This document shows, piece after piece, positions 1-5,746 of a stretch of 33,129 nt of DNA; within the stretch, counting starts at the first letter, position 1; every line of letters starts with the position of its first letter. The notes below the pieces were generated by a model. The model did not search any database. It was given only the letters and a program-made list of their open reading frames with translations, and had not been told where the DNA came from. This stretch comes from a virus: positions 1-33,129 of IMG/VR virus record IMGVR_UViG_3300042485_002328; one strand, written 5' to 3'. Both the position numbers and the translations under genes were made by a program.

Positions 1-354
1 CCTAGAACCAACGCCTGCAAATAAAGAAAGAACATCGCCTCCTGATCTTGCTTTTCCTGTGTCTATTGTTCGTTTTGATTCTTCAACAACATTTCTTATA
101 ACTAGAAAATTGAATGATTTATCTGCTTTTATAATAGATAGCAATCTATGTTGACCGTCTATAAGACTTCCACTTTTATCAAATCTTATAGCGTCTCCAT
201 TAAAGCACCAGTAACCACTTTTCATATCAGCAACATATTTAGCAATTCTATTTTTATCAGGTCTCCTATTATTCAAATTTTTCTCTAAAAAACTTTGCGC
301 CAAACTTGGGCCTATATCTTCAAATTGTGCGGTTACTTCACCATGAAAAATCAT
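1..354 (-). CDS. DGQHR-motif (ParB/DndB-like) protein, 3' end outside window
   Basis: The first 118 or so residues are visible and the gene runs off the left edge. The start is the ATG at 354-352, overlapping the previous gene's stop in an ATGA junction. The visible part has the pattern found in many phage and mobile-element proteins: an NRRPDKNRIAKYVADM stretch, then SGYWCFNGDAIRFD, then the signature LIDGQHRLLSII. The DGQHR signature is known from DndB-type and ParB-like proteins. No specific role is established for stand-alone phage versions. It is the most distal visible gene of the leftward recombination operon. The family pattern is clear and the function is not. Confidence 0.8.
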   Translation of the reverse strand, partial: MIFHGEVTAQFEDIGPSLAQSFLEKNLNNRRPDKNRIAKYVADMKSGYWCFNGDAIRFDKSGSLIDGQHRLLSIIKADKSFNFLVIRNVVEESKRTIDTGKARSGGDVLSLFAGVGSR

Positions 355-653
355 TCTTGTTCCTTTATTGATTCCATTAAAAATTCCAGATCCATGCCAG
401 CGATCCACTTGATTGTCGTTTCCTCGCTCGCGCCAAAGTAAAAAACCAGTGCCAATAGCAATTCATCATCACTGGGCCTTTCACTGGCAGGGCGTGTAAA
501 GGCTTCAAAGTCGTCACGCTTAAACACGGTAGGGATAATTTCTTGATCCTGTGCGTCTACGAGCTGCTGAGCAATCAATGAGTCAGCCACTAACTGTTCC
601 ATTTCAATCGTTGGCGCGTAAGGTGCAATAATTGCGTTAAATAATTCATTCAT
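351..653 (-). CDS. hypothetical protein, 100 aa
   Basis: This small acidic protein is in the leftward operon, starting 3 nt after the exonuclease stop and ending in an ATGA overlap with the DGQHR gene. No motif is recognised. The C-terminal half is predicted helical, with an amphipathic LLLALVFYFGASEET segment. Tight coupling on both sides supports it being a real gene co-expressed with the recombination genes. It could be an accessory factor of the exonuclease/annealing pair, but nothing in the sequence shows that. Confidence 0.75.
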   Translation of the reverse strand: MNELFNAIIAPYAPTIEMEQLVADSLIAQQLVDAQDQEIIPTVFKRDDFEAFTRPASERPSDDELLLALVFYFGASEETTIKWIAGMDLEFLMESIKEQE

Positions 654-656
654 AAA

Positions 657-1340
657 TCACCCGATAAAATTCATTTTGTTGTACAAAGCGCGGCACTTAA
701 CAACATCTTGCTTGTTGTATTCGGCTATTTCTTCAATACGTCCATCAAGCCAGTAGTCATAGACTTTTGAGCCGTCAATATCGCCTTTCCCCTCGAAGCC
801 AAAAGCCTTGCTAAGTGCGTCCAAGCTACCAATACCGGAATATTGACTTGTACCCGTCCACGCAACTTTTGTGTCGAATACTTTTGAGTCCCAAGGCTTT
901 GCGTCATACGGAATATGAACGGATGGCCTCACGCCTAACATCACGCAGCGTTGCCAGATGAACCGCAAATCAAAGCCGGTGATGTAATGCCCTGACCAAG
1001 TAGAGATGTGGACCTTTTGTCCGTACTTATCCGTCAACTCGTTAATATCCACAAAGAACGCGCGTAATAAGCCAGCTTCATTATCATCATAACGATAATT
1101 GACATTAACCTCGCCATCATCCAGCGCCCACGCTATAGAGATGATCTCGCCCAATGCGCCATCAAAGGACTGTTTACGGTGCTGTTCATTGGCGGCATCA
1201 TCGGCTTTTTCCGCATACCATTTATCAATCGTGGCTTGCACTGACATAGTGGCAGGCGGTTTAATGTTTTCGCGGATAGCCTCGACAACCCCTTTTTTCT
1301 GGCTAGGGATAGTCTCAATATCAATATGAAGGATGCTCAT
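657..1340 (-). CDS. DEDD-family 3'-5' exonuclease (PolB-like exo2 type)
   Basis: The 227-aa protein matches the predicted PolB-like 3'-5' exonuclease family. Motif Exo I is HIDIETIPSQ (D7, E9), Exo II is GFDLRFIWQR near residue 124, and Exo III is the YNKQD pattern with Y208 and D212. These acidic residues bind the two catalytic metals in DEDDy exonucleases. The start codon overlaps the stop of the ERF gene (ATGA), so the two are probably translationally coupled. Next to an annealing protein, the likely role is processing DNA ends for phage recombination, or repair. That pairing is inferred from context; the nuclease family is seen directly. Confidence 0.9.
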   Translation of the reverse strand: MSILHIDIETIPSQKKGVVEAIRENIKPPATMSVQATIDKWYAEKADDAANEQHRKQSFDGALGEIISIAWALDDGEVNVNYRYDDNEAGLLRAFFVDINELTDKYGQKVHISTWSGHYITGFDLRFIWQRCVMLGVRPSVHIPYDAKPWDSKVFDTKVAWTGTSQYSGIGSLDALSKAFGFEGKGDIDGSKVYDYWLDGRIEEIAEYNKQDVVKCRALYNKMNFIG

Positions 1341-1864
1341 GCTGCCACCTCGGTTAATTTAGATTTCATTTCGTCCTTAATCTCAACAAAATTAGGTTGC
1401 ATGGGTTTAGGTATCATTTGCCAAGCCGATCCTAATTGCGTGACATTCTTTGCCGTTTCCAGCAAGGCTTTATAGTCCGGCTGTTTTTCTTGTCCGGTTG
1501 TTGCGTCTAATGCGTCATGCTCGACAATCTCAAGCGCTGATTGCCATAAGTAACGCCTTTGGTAAGTTTGCACAGCGCCCAAGTTTTGCACGTCATGACA
1601 GCCCTTTAAAGCCGCTGAGGACATGGGCGAAGTAATGGTTATCTTGCCGTCACCTTCATGTTCAAAGATGTTCAACTCGGCCAGTTCGATACCAAACGAC
1701 ACAATGCCCGTTAAGCCAACGTCATTAAAAATGGCTTGAATCTGTGGCAAGTAATCGCCCAATTCAAAATAGGAATATTTAGCAAAAGCATTAACACCGG
1801 ATTTATTAAGTGGCGTAGCTTGCAAGCGGATCCGCGCTTCCTGTAATTTCTTATAAATAGTCAT
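1337..1864 (-). CDS. erf: ERF-family single-strand annealing protein
   Basis: The 175-aa product resembles the essential recombination function family typified by P22 Erf, which forms rings on single-stranded DNA and promotes annealing during phage recombination and circularisation. The diagnostic stretch is at residues 79-122: SPMSSAALKGCHDVQN, then GAVQTYQRRY, then a hydrophobic segment leading to EHDALDATTG. The start at 1864 is chosen because AGAGG lies 7 nt upstream and the preceding small gene stops one base earlier. A longer reading to 1906 would overlap that small gene. It is shorter than P22 Erf (about 204 aa), mostly through a shorter C-terminal region. Confidence 0.88.
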   Translation of the reverse strand: MTIYKKLQEARIRLQATPLNKSGVNAFAKYSYFELGDYLPQIQAIFNDVGLTGIVSFGIELAELNIFEHEGDGKITITSPMSSAALKGCHDVQNLGAVQTYQRRYLWQSALEIVEHDALDATTGQEKQPDYKALLETAKNVTQLGSAWQMIPKPMQPNFVEIKDEMKSKLTEVAA

Positions 1865-1865
1865 G

Positions 1866-2012
1866 TTAGCCTCTGCTATAATGTGCGCTAGATTCAGCCA
1901 TCGCATAAAGATTGCCGTATCTAGCCAAGTAAAATTGGTTGTTTATCCGTCTTGCTGGCTTGTTCCGTCTAAAGTCATAGTCAGCAAGATTTTCAAATAA
2001 AAACTTAATCAT
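1866..2012 (-). CDS. small hypothetical protein, 48 aa
   Basis: A short reading frame starts at an ATG that overlaps the previous stop (ATGA) and lies behind a near-perfect GAGGAGG ribosome-binding site 7 nt upstream. It stops one base before the ERF start. The product begins MIKFLFENLADYDFRR and is basic and aromatic. No family is recognised. The perfect gene-to-gene packing and strong ribosome-binding site make it a likely real gene, though automatic callers may miss it because of length. Confidence 0.65.
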   Translation of the reverse strand: MIKFLFENLADYDFRRNKPARRINNQFYLARYGNLYAMAESSAHYSRG

Positions 2013-2194
2013 GTAAGCACCTCCTCGATCTGACAATGTTCAGTCATAAATAAAGTTATCTCGTTTACATCACCGTTTTTGTCAATCGCTAAAACGCGCA
2101 TTAGGCGTATAGGTGAATCATCCGGCATGAATAAAGTTTCTTGCTTGAATGAAATATCTTTAACGTGGTGTATCGAAAGCGAAGCGGCAGCCAT
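2009..2194 (-). CDS. small hypothetical protein, 61 aa
   Basis: The second gene of the leftward operon. Its ATG overlaps the stop of the upstream membrane protein gene (TAATG arrangement) and its TGA overlaps the start of the 48-aa gene. The product begins MAAASLSIHHVKDISFK and reads like a small beta-rich protein with a run of hydrophobic positions around RVLAIDKNGDVNEITLFM. No known motif is recognised. The operon position suggests an early function. Confidence 0.65.
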   Translation of the reverse strand: MAAASLSIHHVKDISFKQETLFMPDDSPIRLMRVLAIDKNGDVNEITLFMTEHCQIEEVLT

Positions 2195-2451
2195 TATTCT
2201 TTACCCCAGTAATCAACAAGACTCATAGGGCTAATTGGTTTAGCACAGTCATCAGCCTTGGCTTGGGTATTGACTAGATAAAGACTCATGAGTAAAACAA
2301 AGCCCACAAGCATGACTATCAAGAACTTGCTATCAGATTCAGGTTCGTAATGAAACTCCTCGTATTCTTCAACAACCGGAACAAATACTTTTTTGGCTTC
2401 GGACTTGATGAAGTCTTGACGTTCTTTTGATGCGTAATCGTACTTAATCAT
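2194..2451 (-). CDS. small single-pass membrane protein, 85 aa
   Basis: First gene after the PL leader. AAGGGG precedes the ATG by 6 nt. Residues 1-41 are charged and acidic, followed by one clear membrane segment (FLIVMLVGFVLLMSLYLV, about residues 43-60) and a short tail with one cysteine. The topology suggests a cytoplasmic N-terminus. Early phage membrane proteins of this kind often act in exclusion or host modification, but nothing here proves it. No homologue is recognised. Confidence 0.7.
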   Translation of the reverse strand: MIKYDYASKERQDFIKSEAKKVFVPVVEEYEEFHYEPESDSKFLIVMLVGFVLLMSLYLVNTQAKADDCAKPISPMSLVDYWGKE

Positions 2452-2536
2452 TTTGTACCCCTTAAAATTATTATTGTTTCGGCTTCACACCGTTTCGGAC
2501 ATTACACGCAAGTGAAATACAGTTGTCTAAGCTGTA

Positions 2537-2602
2537 TTCATAAGACTGCCTACCAAGCGTCAAGTCTCTCAAAAAAATCCGCGAGATAGACAGTCTTATG
2601 AA
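2537..2602 (-). repeat. 12-bp perfect inverted repeat in PL leader
   Basis: TTCATAAGACTG at 2537-2548 is exactly complementary to CAGTCTTATGAA at 2591-2602. It lies downstream of the leader terminator and upstream of the first gene. In the transcript it would close a 42-nt domain. It may fold as an RNA switch or be a protein site; the sequence alone does not say which. Confidence 0.6.
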
Positions 2603-2607
2603 CCCTC

Positions 2608-2633
2608 AAAAAAGCCCCGTATCGCTACGGAGC
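2608..2633 (-). terminator. intrinsic terminator in PL leader
   Basis: On the minus strand GCTCCGTA, loop GCGA, then TACGGGGC form an 8-bp stem (one G-U pair) closed by a GNRA tetraloop and followed directly by six T residues. It lies about 140 nt after the predicted PL start and about 160 nt before the first gene of the operon, so unmodified transcripts should stop here. Confidence 0.8.
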
Positions 2634-2658
2634 AGGTAGGAGTCACAACATGAGGACG

Positions 2659-2696
2659 TTGTATAAATAGCACTCGTTAAAATGCTATTTATACAA
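2659..2696. repeat. 14-bp perfect inverted repeat with 10-nt spacer
   Basis: TTGTATAAATAGCA (2659-2672) and TGCTATTTATACAA (2683-2696) are perfect complements around a 10-nt spacer. It has no T tract on either strand, so it is not a simple terminator. It sits just upstream of the leader terminator. It may be an RNA hairpin that influences termination, or a DNA operator. Confidence 0.7.
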
Positions 2697-2778
2697 AGAG
2701 CGTTGCTGCTAAGGTCTATCGGTATTTAGTTCCGGCCTTGCAATCCTTCGACGGGGATTTTCCGTTTCGTTGGATGCT

Positions 2779-2806
2779 ATTATCCGCCTAATGCGGATTA
2801 AGTCAA
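2779..2806 (-). promoter_or_regulatory. PL-like promoter for the leftward recombination operon
   Basis: On the minus strand the -35 is TTGACT (2806-2801), the spacer 16 bp, and the -10 GATAAT (2784-2779), giving a start near 2772. The operator at 2782-2798 lies in the spacer and shares GAT with the -10, exactly as the rightward operator does at PR. CI or Cro binding should therefore block it. Confidence 0.75.
2782..2798. promoter_or_regulatory. OL1 operator
   Basis: A perfect ATCCGC-CTAAT-GCGGAT dyad, 6+5+6 bp. The same half-site, GCGGAT, recurs at three other places around PL and PR, and nowhere in this pattern elsewhere that I noticed. It overlaps the PL spacer and -10. It is a predicted binding site for the phage CI and/or Cro protein. 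Confidence 0.75.
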
Positions 2807-2821
2807 CTGCAAATAGCGGAT
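2805..2821. promoter_or_regulatory. OL2 operator (one good half-site)
   Basis: AACTGC-AAATA-GCGGAT: the right half is perfect and the left matches 4 of 6 positions. The spacer is identical to that of OR2 (AAATA). Its centre is 23 bp from the OL1 centre, similar to the 24 bp between the two rightward operators, so cooperative repressor binding is plausible. It overlaps the PL -35. Confidence 0.6.
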
Positions 2822-2890
2822 ATTTCAAACAAAATAACACCTAAAACCACAAGTGATTGATTAATTGGGGGATTTATTTTTCGATAGGCA

Positions 2891-2915
2891 ATAAAAAGCC
2901 TCAGTTAAGAGGCTT
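2891..2915 (-). terminator. intrinsic terminator downstream of repressor gene
   Basis: On the minus strand AAGCCTC, loop TTAACT, GAGGCTT form a 7-bp perfect stem that runs into a T-rich tract (TTTTTAT). It lies about 100 nt beyond the repressor stop codon and just before PL, and so should insulate the PL operon from PRM transcription. Confidence 0.75.
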
Positions 2916-3018
2916 GATTGGGGTTAAAGCTGTTTTAATACTTATTTCTTCTTATCATTCTGCGGGGTGTTAATTACATTCAGATAGGTGTGTTGCCAAT
3001 TCCCATCTGTAAAACCGC

Positions 3019-3507
3019 TTATTTTGAATCTTCGTAGTCGTGCTGTACTGCTTCAATAAATTCCTTATCGGCTGGTTCGTCTCCCTGCCGCCTTCGATGA
3101 TAGGCAGATAAGGCATCAGGCAGGTTCACCCCCCCCCCCACATTTTCCGGTCGGGGTGTCAAGGGTTTATTTTCTTTATTTTGCGATAATTTGAAGTCAA
3201 TAAACTCATTAACTTCTTTTTGCTGATCTGCACAGAGTGAATTGAATTTATCTAATAGGGGAGATGATTGTTGTTTGTCATCAAGACGTTTTAATCCCTT
3301 TCCACGCATGAGCCAGTCAATATTAACATCAAATTTATCAGACAAAATAATTGCCAAATCCATTGATGGTAATTTCTCCCCTCGAAGCAACTCACTTACA
3401 AAAGATTTAGACAAGCCTAGCCACTCAGCAAATTTATATTGAGTTTTTGGCGCATCACACTCTATTTGTAGCGCCTTTAATCTACCAGCAAAACCTTTGT
3501 AGTCCAT
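3019..3507 (-). CDS. cI: CI-like phage repressor with HTH domain, no peptidase domain
   Basis: A 162-aa protein. Residues 22-48 form an HTH_3/Xre-type helix-turn-helix (TQYKFAEWLGLSKSFVSELL) followed by the usual LPSMDLAIILSDKFDVNIDWLM helix pair. The C-terminal 90 residues lack the Ser-Lys S24/LexA peptidase seen in lambda CI, so RecA-driven self-cleavage is not expected. An antirepressor or another trigger is more likely (inference). The start at 3507 is chosen because PRM ends exactly there. An upstream in-frame ATG at 3582 would cover the promoter and operators. An 11-G tract encodes Gly124-126; loss or gain of one G makes stop codons within five codons. Confidence 0.85.
   Translation of the reverse strand: MDYKGFAGRLKALQIECDAPKTQYKFAEWLGLSKSFVSELLRGEKLPSMDLAIILSDKFDVNIDWLMRGKGLKRLDDKQQSSPLLDKFNSLCADQQKEVNEFIDFKLSQNKENKPLTPRPENVGGGVNLPDALSAYHRRRQGDEPADKEFIEAVQHDYEDSK
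3129..3139 (-). repeat. homopolymer of 11 G (coding strand) inside repressor gene
   Basis: Eleven consecutive C on the plus strand, G on the coding strand, encode the end of Val, three Gly and the start of Val. Removing one G gives an immediate TGA, and adding one gives TGA after four codons. Long G tracts are classic slippage sites in phase-variable genes. Here it lies in an otherwise AT-rich gene. Confidence 0.9.
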
Positions 3508-3513
3508 AAAGTT

Positions 3514-3542
3514 ACTATATGCTAAAAATAATCCGCTGTTAA
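3514..3542 (-). promoter_or_regulatory. PRM-like promoter of repressor gene (leaderless)
   Basis: Minus strand: -35 TTAACA (3542-3537), a 17-bp spacer, -10 TATAGT (3519-3514). The seventh base after the -10 is the A of the repressor ATG at 3507. No ribosome-binding site precedes that ATG. A leaderless transcript is therefore predicted, as known for lambda cI from PRM. OR1 overlaps the -35 and spacer. Confidence 0.72.
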
Positions 3543-3547
3543 CAGTT
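3531..3547. promoter_or_regulatory. OR1 operator (one good half-site), next to PRM
   Basis: ATCCGC-TGTTA-ACAGTT: the left half is a perfect match to the shared half-site, the right half is weak (3 of 6). It overlaps the PRM -35/spacer and touches the PR -35. By lambda analogy, filling it would shut PRM off, or its weakness would set the order of filling. Confidence 0.55.
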
Positions 3548-3574
3548 GCAGTATTTCCGCAAATAGCGGATAAT
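3546..3574 (+). promoter_or_regulatory. PR-like promoter of cro operon (leaderless)
   Basis: -35 TTGCAG (3546-3551), 17-bp spacer, -10 GATAAT (3569-3574). The seventh base after the -10 is 3581, the A of the cro ATG. At most a few untranslated nucleotides are possible (only AGAG lies before the ATG). OR2 covers the spacer and part of the -10. Confidence 0.72.
3555..3571. promoter_or_regulatory. OR2 operator over PR
   Basis: TTCCGC-AAATA-GCGGAT, 11 of 12 half-site positions matching the OL1 dyad. Its geometry relative to the PR -10 (shared GAT of GCGGATAAT) is identical to that of OL1 at PL, so one protein should control both early promoters. Confidence 0.72.
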
Positions 3575-3580
3575 AGAGCC

Positions 3581-3778
3581 ATGAATATATTCCTTAAGTT
3601 AAAAGAAGATTACGGAACGCAAGAAAAAGCAGCGTTGGCTATAGATGTCTCAACGTCTACATTTTCCGAGTGGATTAATAACGTAAAGGCTCCAAGTAAA
3701 AGCAACATGAAAAAATTACGCAAAGCTGGTTTTTCAGCTGAAGAAATATTCGATTCCTGCTTTACGGACGGTAAATAA
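3581..3778 (+). CDS. cro: Cro-like HTH transcriptional regulator
   Basis: A 65-aa protein with a Cro/YdaS-type helix-turn-helix at about residues 13-39 (TQEKAALAIDVSTSTFSEWI), followed by a short tail. It is divergent from the repressor and first on the rightward transcript, the classical position of cro. Expected to bind the same GCGGAT operators and shut down PRM and the early promoters. The start codon coincides with the predicted transcription start, so it may be translated as a leaderless mRNA. Its size is typical of Cro proteins. Confidence 0.8.
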   Translation: MNIFLKLKEDYGTQEKAALAIDVSTSTFSEWINNVKAPSKSNMKKLRKAGFSAEEIFDSCFTDGK

Positions 3779-3781
3779 ATC

Positions 3782-3973
3782 ATGGCTCTCGACTTTGAAA
3801 TTAAAACCTCGGTTGACGAGGAAACCCATGACAACGCTCTTGTTGTTTCTAGAGCTTACGGCTTTAAGACTCGCGCGGAGTGGGCAAGATTTCTAATAGA
3901 ACGAGAGCTGTCATGGGCAACACCGCAAGTACATATTAACCGCATACCCGGTGTACTGAAAGGGCGAGAGTAG
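3782..3973 (+). CDS. small ribbon-helix-helix-like protein, 63 aa
   Basis: Begins 3 nt after the cro stop. Residues 5-12 (FEIKTSVD) could be the beta strand, and two helices (about 16-27 and 30-43, the second being TRAEWARFLIEREL) would complete an Arc/MetJ-like ribbon-helix-helix fold. The pattern of a polar strand, then a helix ending in Gly-Phe, then a Thr-Arg-x-Glu helix cap is typical. It occupies the place of cII in lambdoid phages, so it may be an early regulator, but it is not a recognisable CII. The fold call is by eye. Confidence 0.65.
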   Translation: MALDFEIKTSVDEETHDNALVVSRAYGFKTRAEWARFLIERELSWATPQVHINRIPGVLKGRE

Positions 3974-4030
3974 AGCCTTATTCGTCTACAAAATAAATTG
4001 AACTTTTTGAAAAGTAGTCTAGCGGTATTT

Positions 4031-4225
4031 ATGAGTCAAAAAAGAAACATTGCAGGGGATAAGCGGGCGGCAAGTTTGAAATTGCAACCTCGTCCTGCAC
4101 AGAAGAACACGTTTGGTAGAGGCTTTGGTAGAGGCTTTGAGTTTACGCCAGCACTTACCGACATGGATCACTGCGAAAGAAATCGTATTCAGCAGTGTAT
4201 TGCAATTATAAATAGTAAGAATTAA
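4031..4225 (+). CDS. small basic hypothetical protein, 64 aa
   Basis: Reading from the ATG at 4031 gives a basic protein (MSQKRNIAGDKRAASLKLQP) with a GRGFGRGFEF direct repeat and one His-Cys pair. A further in-frame ATG at 3998 would add 11 residues; neither start has a good ribosome-binding site. No family is recognised. It immediately precedes the structured RNA region and could be a small nucleic-acid-binding protein (inference from charge). Codon evidence is weak, so it might be non-coding. Confidence 0.45.
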   Translation: MSQKRNIAGDKRAASLKLQPRPAQKNTFGRGFGRGFEFTPALTDMDHCERNRIQQCIAIINSKN

Positions 4226-4740
4226 GACACGTCAACTCAGACTTGGCTGTTTAAAAAGCAACCGGAAGATTCAGGCTAAAAACGGGTTCGGTCTGGTTGT
4301 TAAGTGAGGGGAGAACGCACACGCCCTCAACGGTGGGAATCATCCCAATGATTTATTGCAAATCGAGACGAAAAACGGAACTTCAGCCTAATAGCTAAAG
4401 GTGATCCGGTTTAGTCTGGCAGTAAGTCAAGTGGACGACCAGAGCCGTAGTGAGGCATCTGCCATAGGTGTTAAGTCTGGTCAGCGGCAACAAAATATGT
4501 CTAGAGGATTGCCGTCCTGAGTGCTGCGACACTCTAAGTAGATTCGTTCTACCCGATTATTTGGGTAGGGGAATCTTTACCCCGAACACTGAGATTTACA
4601 GTGGTTTGGTTTTCAGCCCTAACCATAGGAATGTATTAAATGAGTCCTAAGAAAGGTACAGCAAATTTCGCTGAAACACTGGTTTGAAACGGGCTACAAC
4701 GAGCTTAAACAGCTACTAACACATGGTTAGGGCTAAGAGA
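4226..4740 (+). ncRNA. candidate large structured non-coding RNA (about 500 nt)
   Basis: No plausible gene exists on either strand here, yet helices are dense: 4259-4266 with 4292-4299; 4306-4310 with 4324-4328; 4334-4338 with 4343-4347; 4437-4443 with 4476-4482 (7 bp); 4485-4490 with 4509-4514; 4519-4523 with 4530-4534; 4540-4545 with 4571-4576, enclosing 4549-4554 with 4563-4568; 4587-4591 with 4599-4603; and a 12-bp perfect helix, 4615-4626 with 4723-4734, closing a multi-branched domain of 96 nt. It follows cro-operon genes in the same direction and ends just before the ribosome-binding site of the adenine methyltransferase. Phage-associated giant RNAs such as GOLLD and ROOL are known, but I cannot match this to them by eye. 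It lacks recognisable group I or II intron cores. Confidence 0.65.
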
Positions 4741-4747
4741 CGAATAA

Positions 4748-5746
4748 ATGAGTGATTCAAAAAAACTACTAACGCTAGAAAAGCTGATTGATAAAAACAT
4801 CAAAGCGGCTTGGTATCAAAACGGATTAATTTTAATGAAAATCCGTGATGAAAGGCTTTATGAAAAAAAATACATCACTTTTGAAAACTACCTAGAAACA
4901 AGGTGGGAGTTCGGGCAAAAAAGACGCGGTTATCAAATTATTAATGCAGCCGATTTAACGCAAAAAATCGCCTTTTATCAAGATGAAATTCTAACGGATA
5001 AAGACGCAAAAAGTGAACTAAAAGTGCACTTTTTACCATCGTCTGAGACTCACTTAAGGCCATTAATTGATAGTTTAAAGACTGACTCTGAACGTATAGC
5101 TGTTTGGCAAAATGTCGTTTATGACTCCCAAGGCAATAAAGTAAAAATCACCGCCGCTTTCGTACAAAAGAAAGTTGATGATTTTATTGCTTCCGGTGAA
5201 GTGATTGAAAATGTTGAGTATGAAACAAAAGGATTTACTTCAGCAACCTTGGCAACTTTAAACACAGGTGATGAAGAAAGTTACACGCCTGAAAAATACC
5301 TTGAGTCAGCTCGTTTGGTGATGGGCGGTATTGATCTTGATCCAGCATCAAACCCAATGGCTCAAAAAAACGTCAATGCAGATATTTATTATACACAAGC
5401 TGATGATGGGCTAACAAAGCAATGGAAAGGCAAGGTGTGGATGAATCCACCTTACACAGCAAGGATTATTAATGTATTCCTTGAAAAACTGGTAAGTCAT
5501 TTTGAAAACAATGAAGTAACTGAAGCGATTGTACTGACAAATAACAATACAGACACATCTTGGTTTCATAAATCAGCACAACAAGCCTCTGCTATTTGCT
5601 TTACAGCGGGGCGTATTAATTTCTTAAAGCGTGATGGATCAACATCAAGCCCAACAAACGGTCAGTCTTTTTTTTACTTTGGCAATAATCCAGAAGGGTT
5701 TAACAAAGAATTTTCACAATATGGATTAGTGATGGTGAAAGCATGA
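4748..5746 (+). CDS. dam: phage DNA N6-adenine methyltransferase (Dam, PF05869-type)
   Basis: A 332-aa protein in two parts. Residues 1-150 resemble a helical DNA-binding region common in phage proteins (TFENYLETRWEFGQKRRGYQ). The C-terminal half matches the phage N-6-adenine methyltransferase family: YTPEKYLESARLVMGGIDLDPAS (start about residue 179), then the catalytic DPPY-like motif as NPPY at 233-236, then TNNNTDTSWFH and a GRINFL segment. The reaction is S-adenosylmethionine-dependent N6 methylation of adenine in DNA. AAGAGA precedes the ATG. It overlaps the next gene by 4 nt. Likely to protect phage DNA or mark replicated DNA; target site unknown. Confidence 0.88.
   Translation: MSDSKKLLTLEKLIDKNIKAAWYQNGLILMKIRDERLYEKKYITFENYLETRWEFGQKRRGYQIINAADLTQKIAFYQDEILTDKDAKSELKVHFLPSSETHLRPLIDSLKTDSERIAVWQNVVYDSQGNKVKITAAFVQKKVDDFIASGEVIENVEYETKGFTSATLATLNTGDEESYTPEKYLESARLVMGGIDLDPASNPMAQKNVNADIYYTQADDGLTKQWKGKVWMNPPYTARIINVFLEKLVSHFENNEVTEAIVLTNNNTDTSWFHKSAQQASAICFTAGRINFLKRDGSTSSPTNGQSFFYFGNNPEGFNKEFSQYGLVMVKA

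Larger units (their letters stand above)
2452..2772 (-). promoter_or_regulatory. long untranslated leader of the leftward (PL) transcript
   Basis: From the predicted PL start at about 2772 to the first gene there are 321 nt with no usable reading frame. In RNA order the leader holds a hairpin region (CAAGG pairing with CCUU, with an inner CGG/CCG helix, near 2704-2740), a 14-bp perfect inverted repeat (2659-2696), a GNRA-loop intrinsic terminator (2608-2633), a 12-bp inverted repeat with a 42-nt spacing (2537-2602) and a 7-bp hairpin (2516-2538). A terminator before any gene implies regulated read-through. Confidence 0.6.

Noticed and set aside
2935-3055. Readable minus-strand stretch past the repressor stop (…GFTDGNWQHTYLNV…)
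   Set aside because: It has no start codon, is in another frame from the repressor, and is preceded by a stop shortly upstream; G-tract slippage does not lead into it.
3508-3582. Upstream ATG (3582) extending the repressor by 25 residues
   Set aside because: The extension would cover PR, PRM and both operators and overlap the cro start codon; the HTH starts properly from the ATG at 3507.
4468-4650. 60-codon open frame inside the structured region
   Set aside because: No ribosome-binding site, no recognisable protein features, and it is laid across several strong RNA helices.
4226-4740. Group I or group II intron, or tmRNA/RNase P RNA
   Set aside because: No P/Q/R/S core, no intact domain V or GUGYG start, no recognisable RNase P or tmRNA conserved blocks, and no split gene on the two sides.
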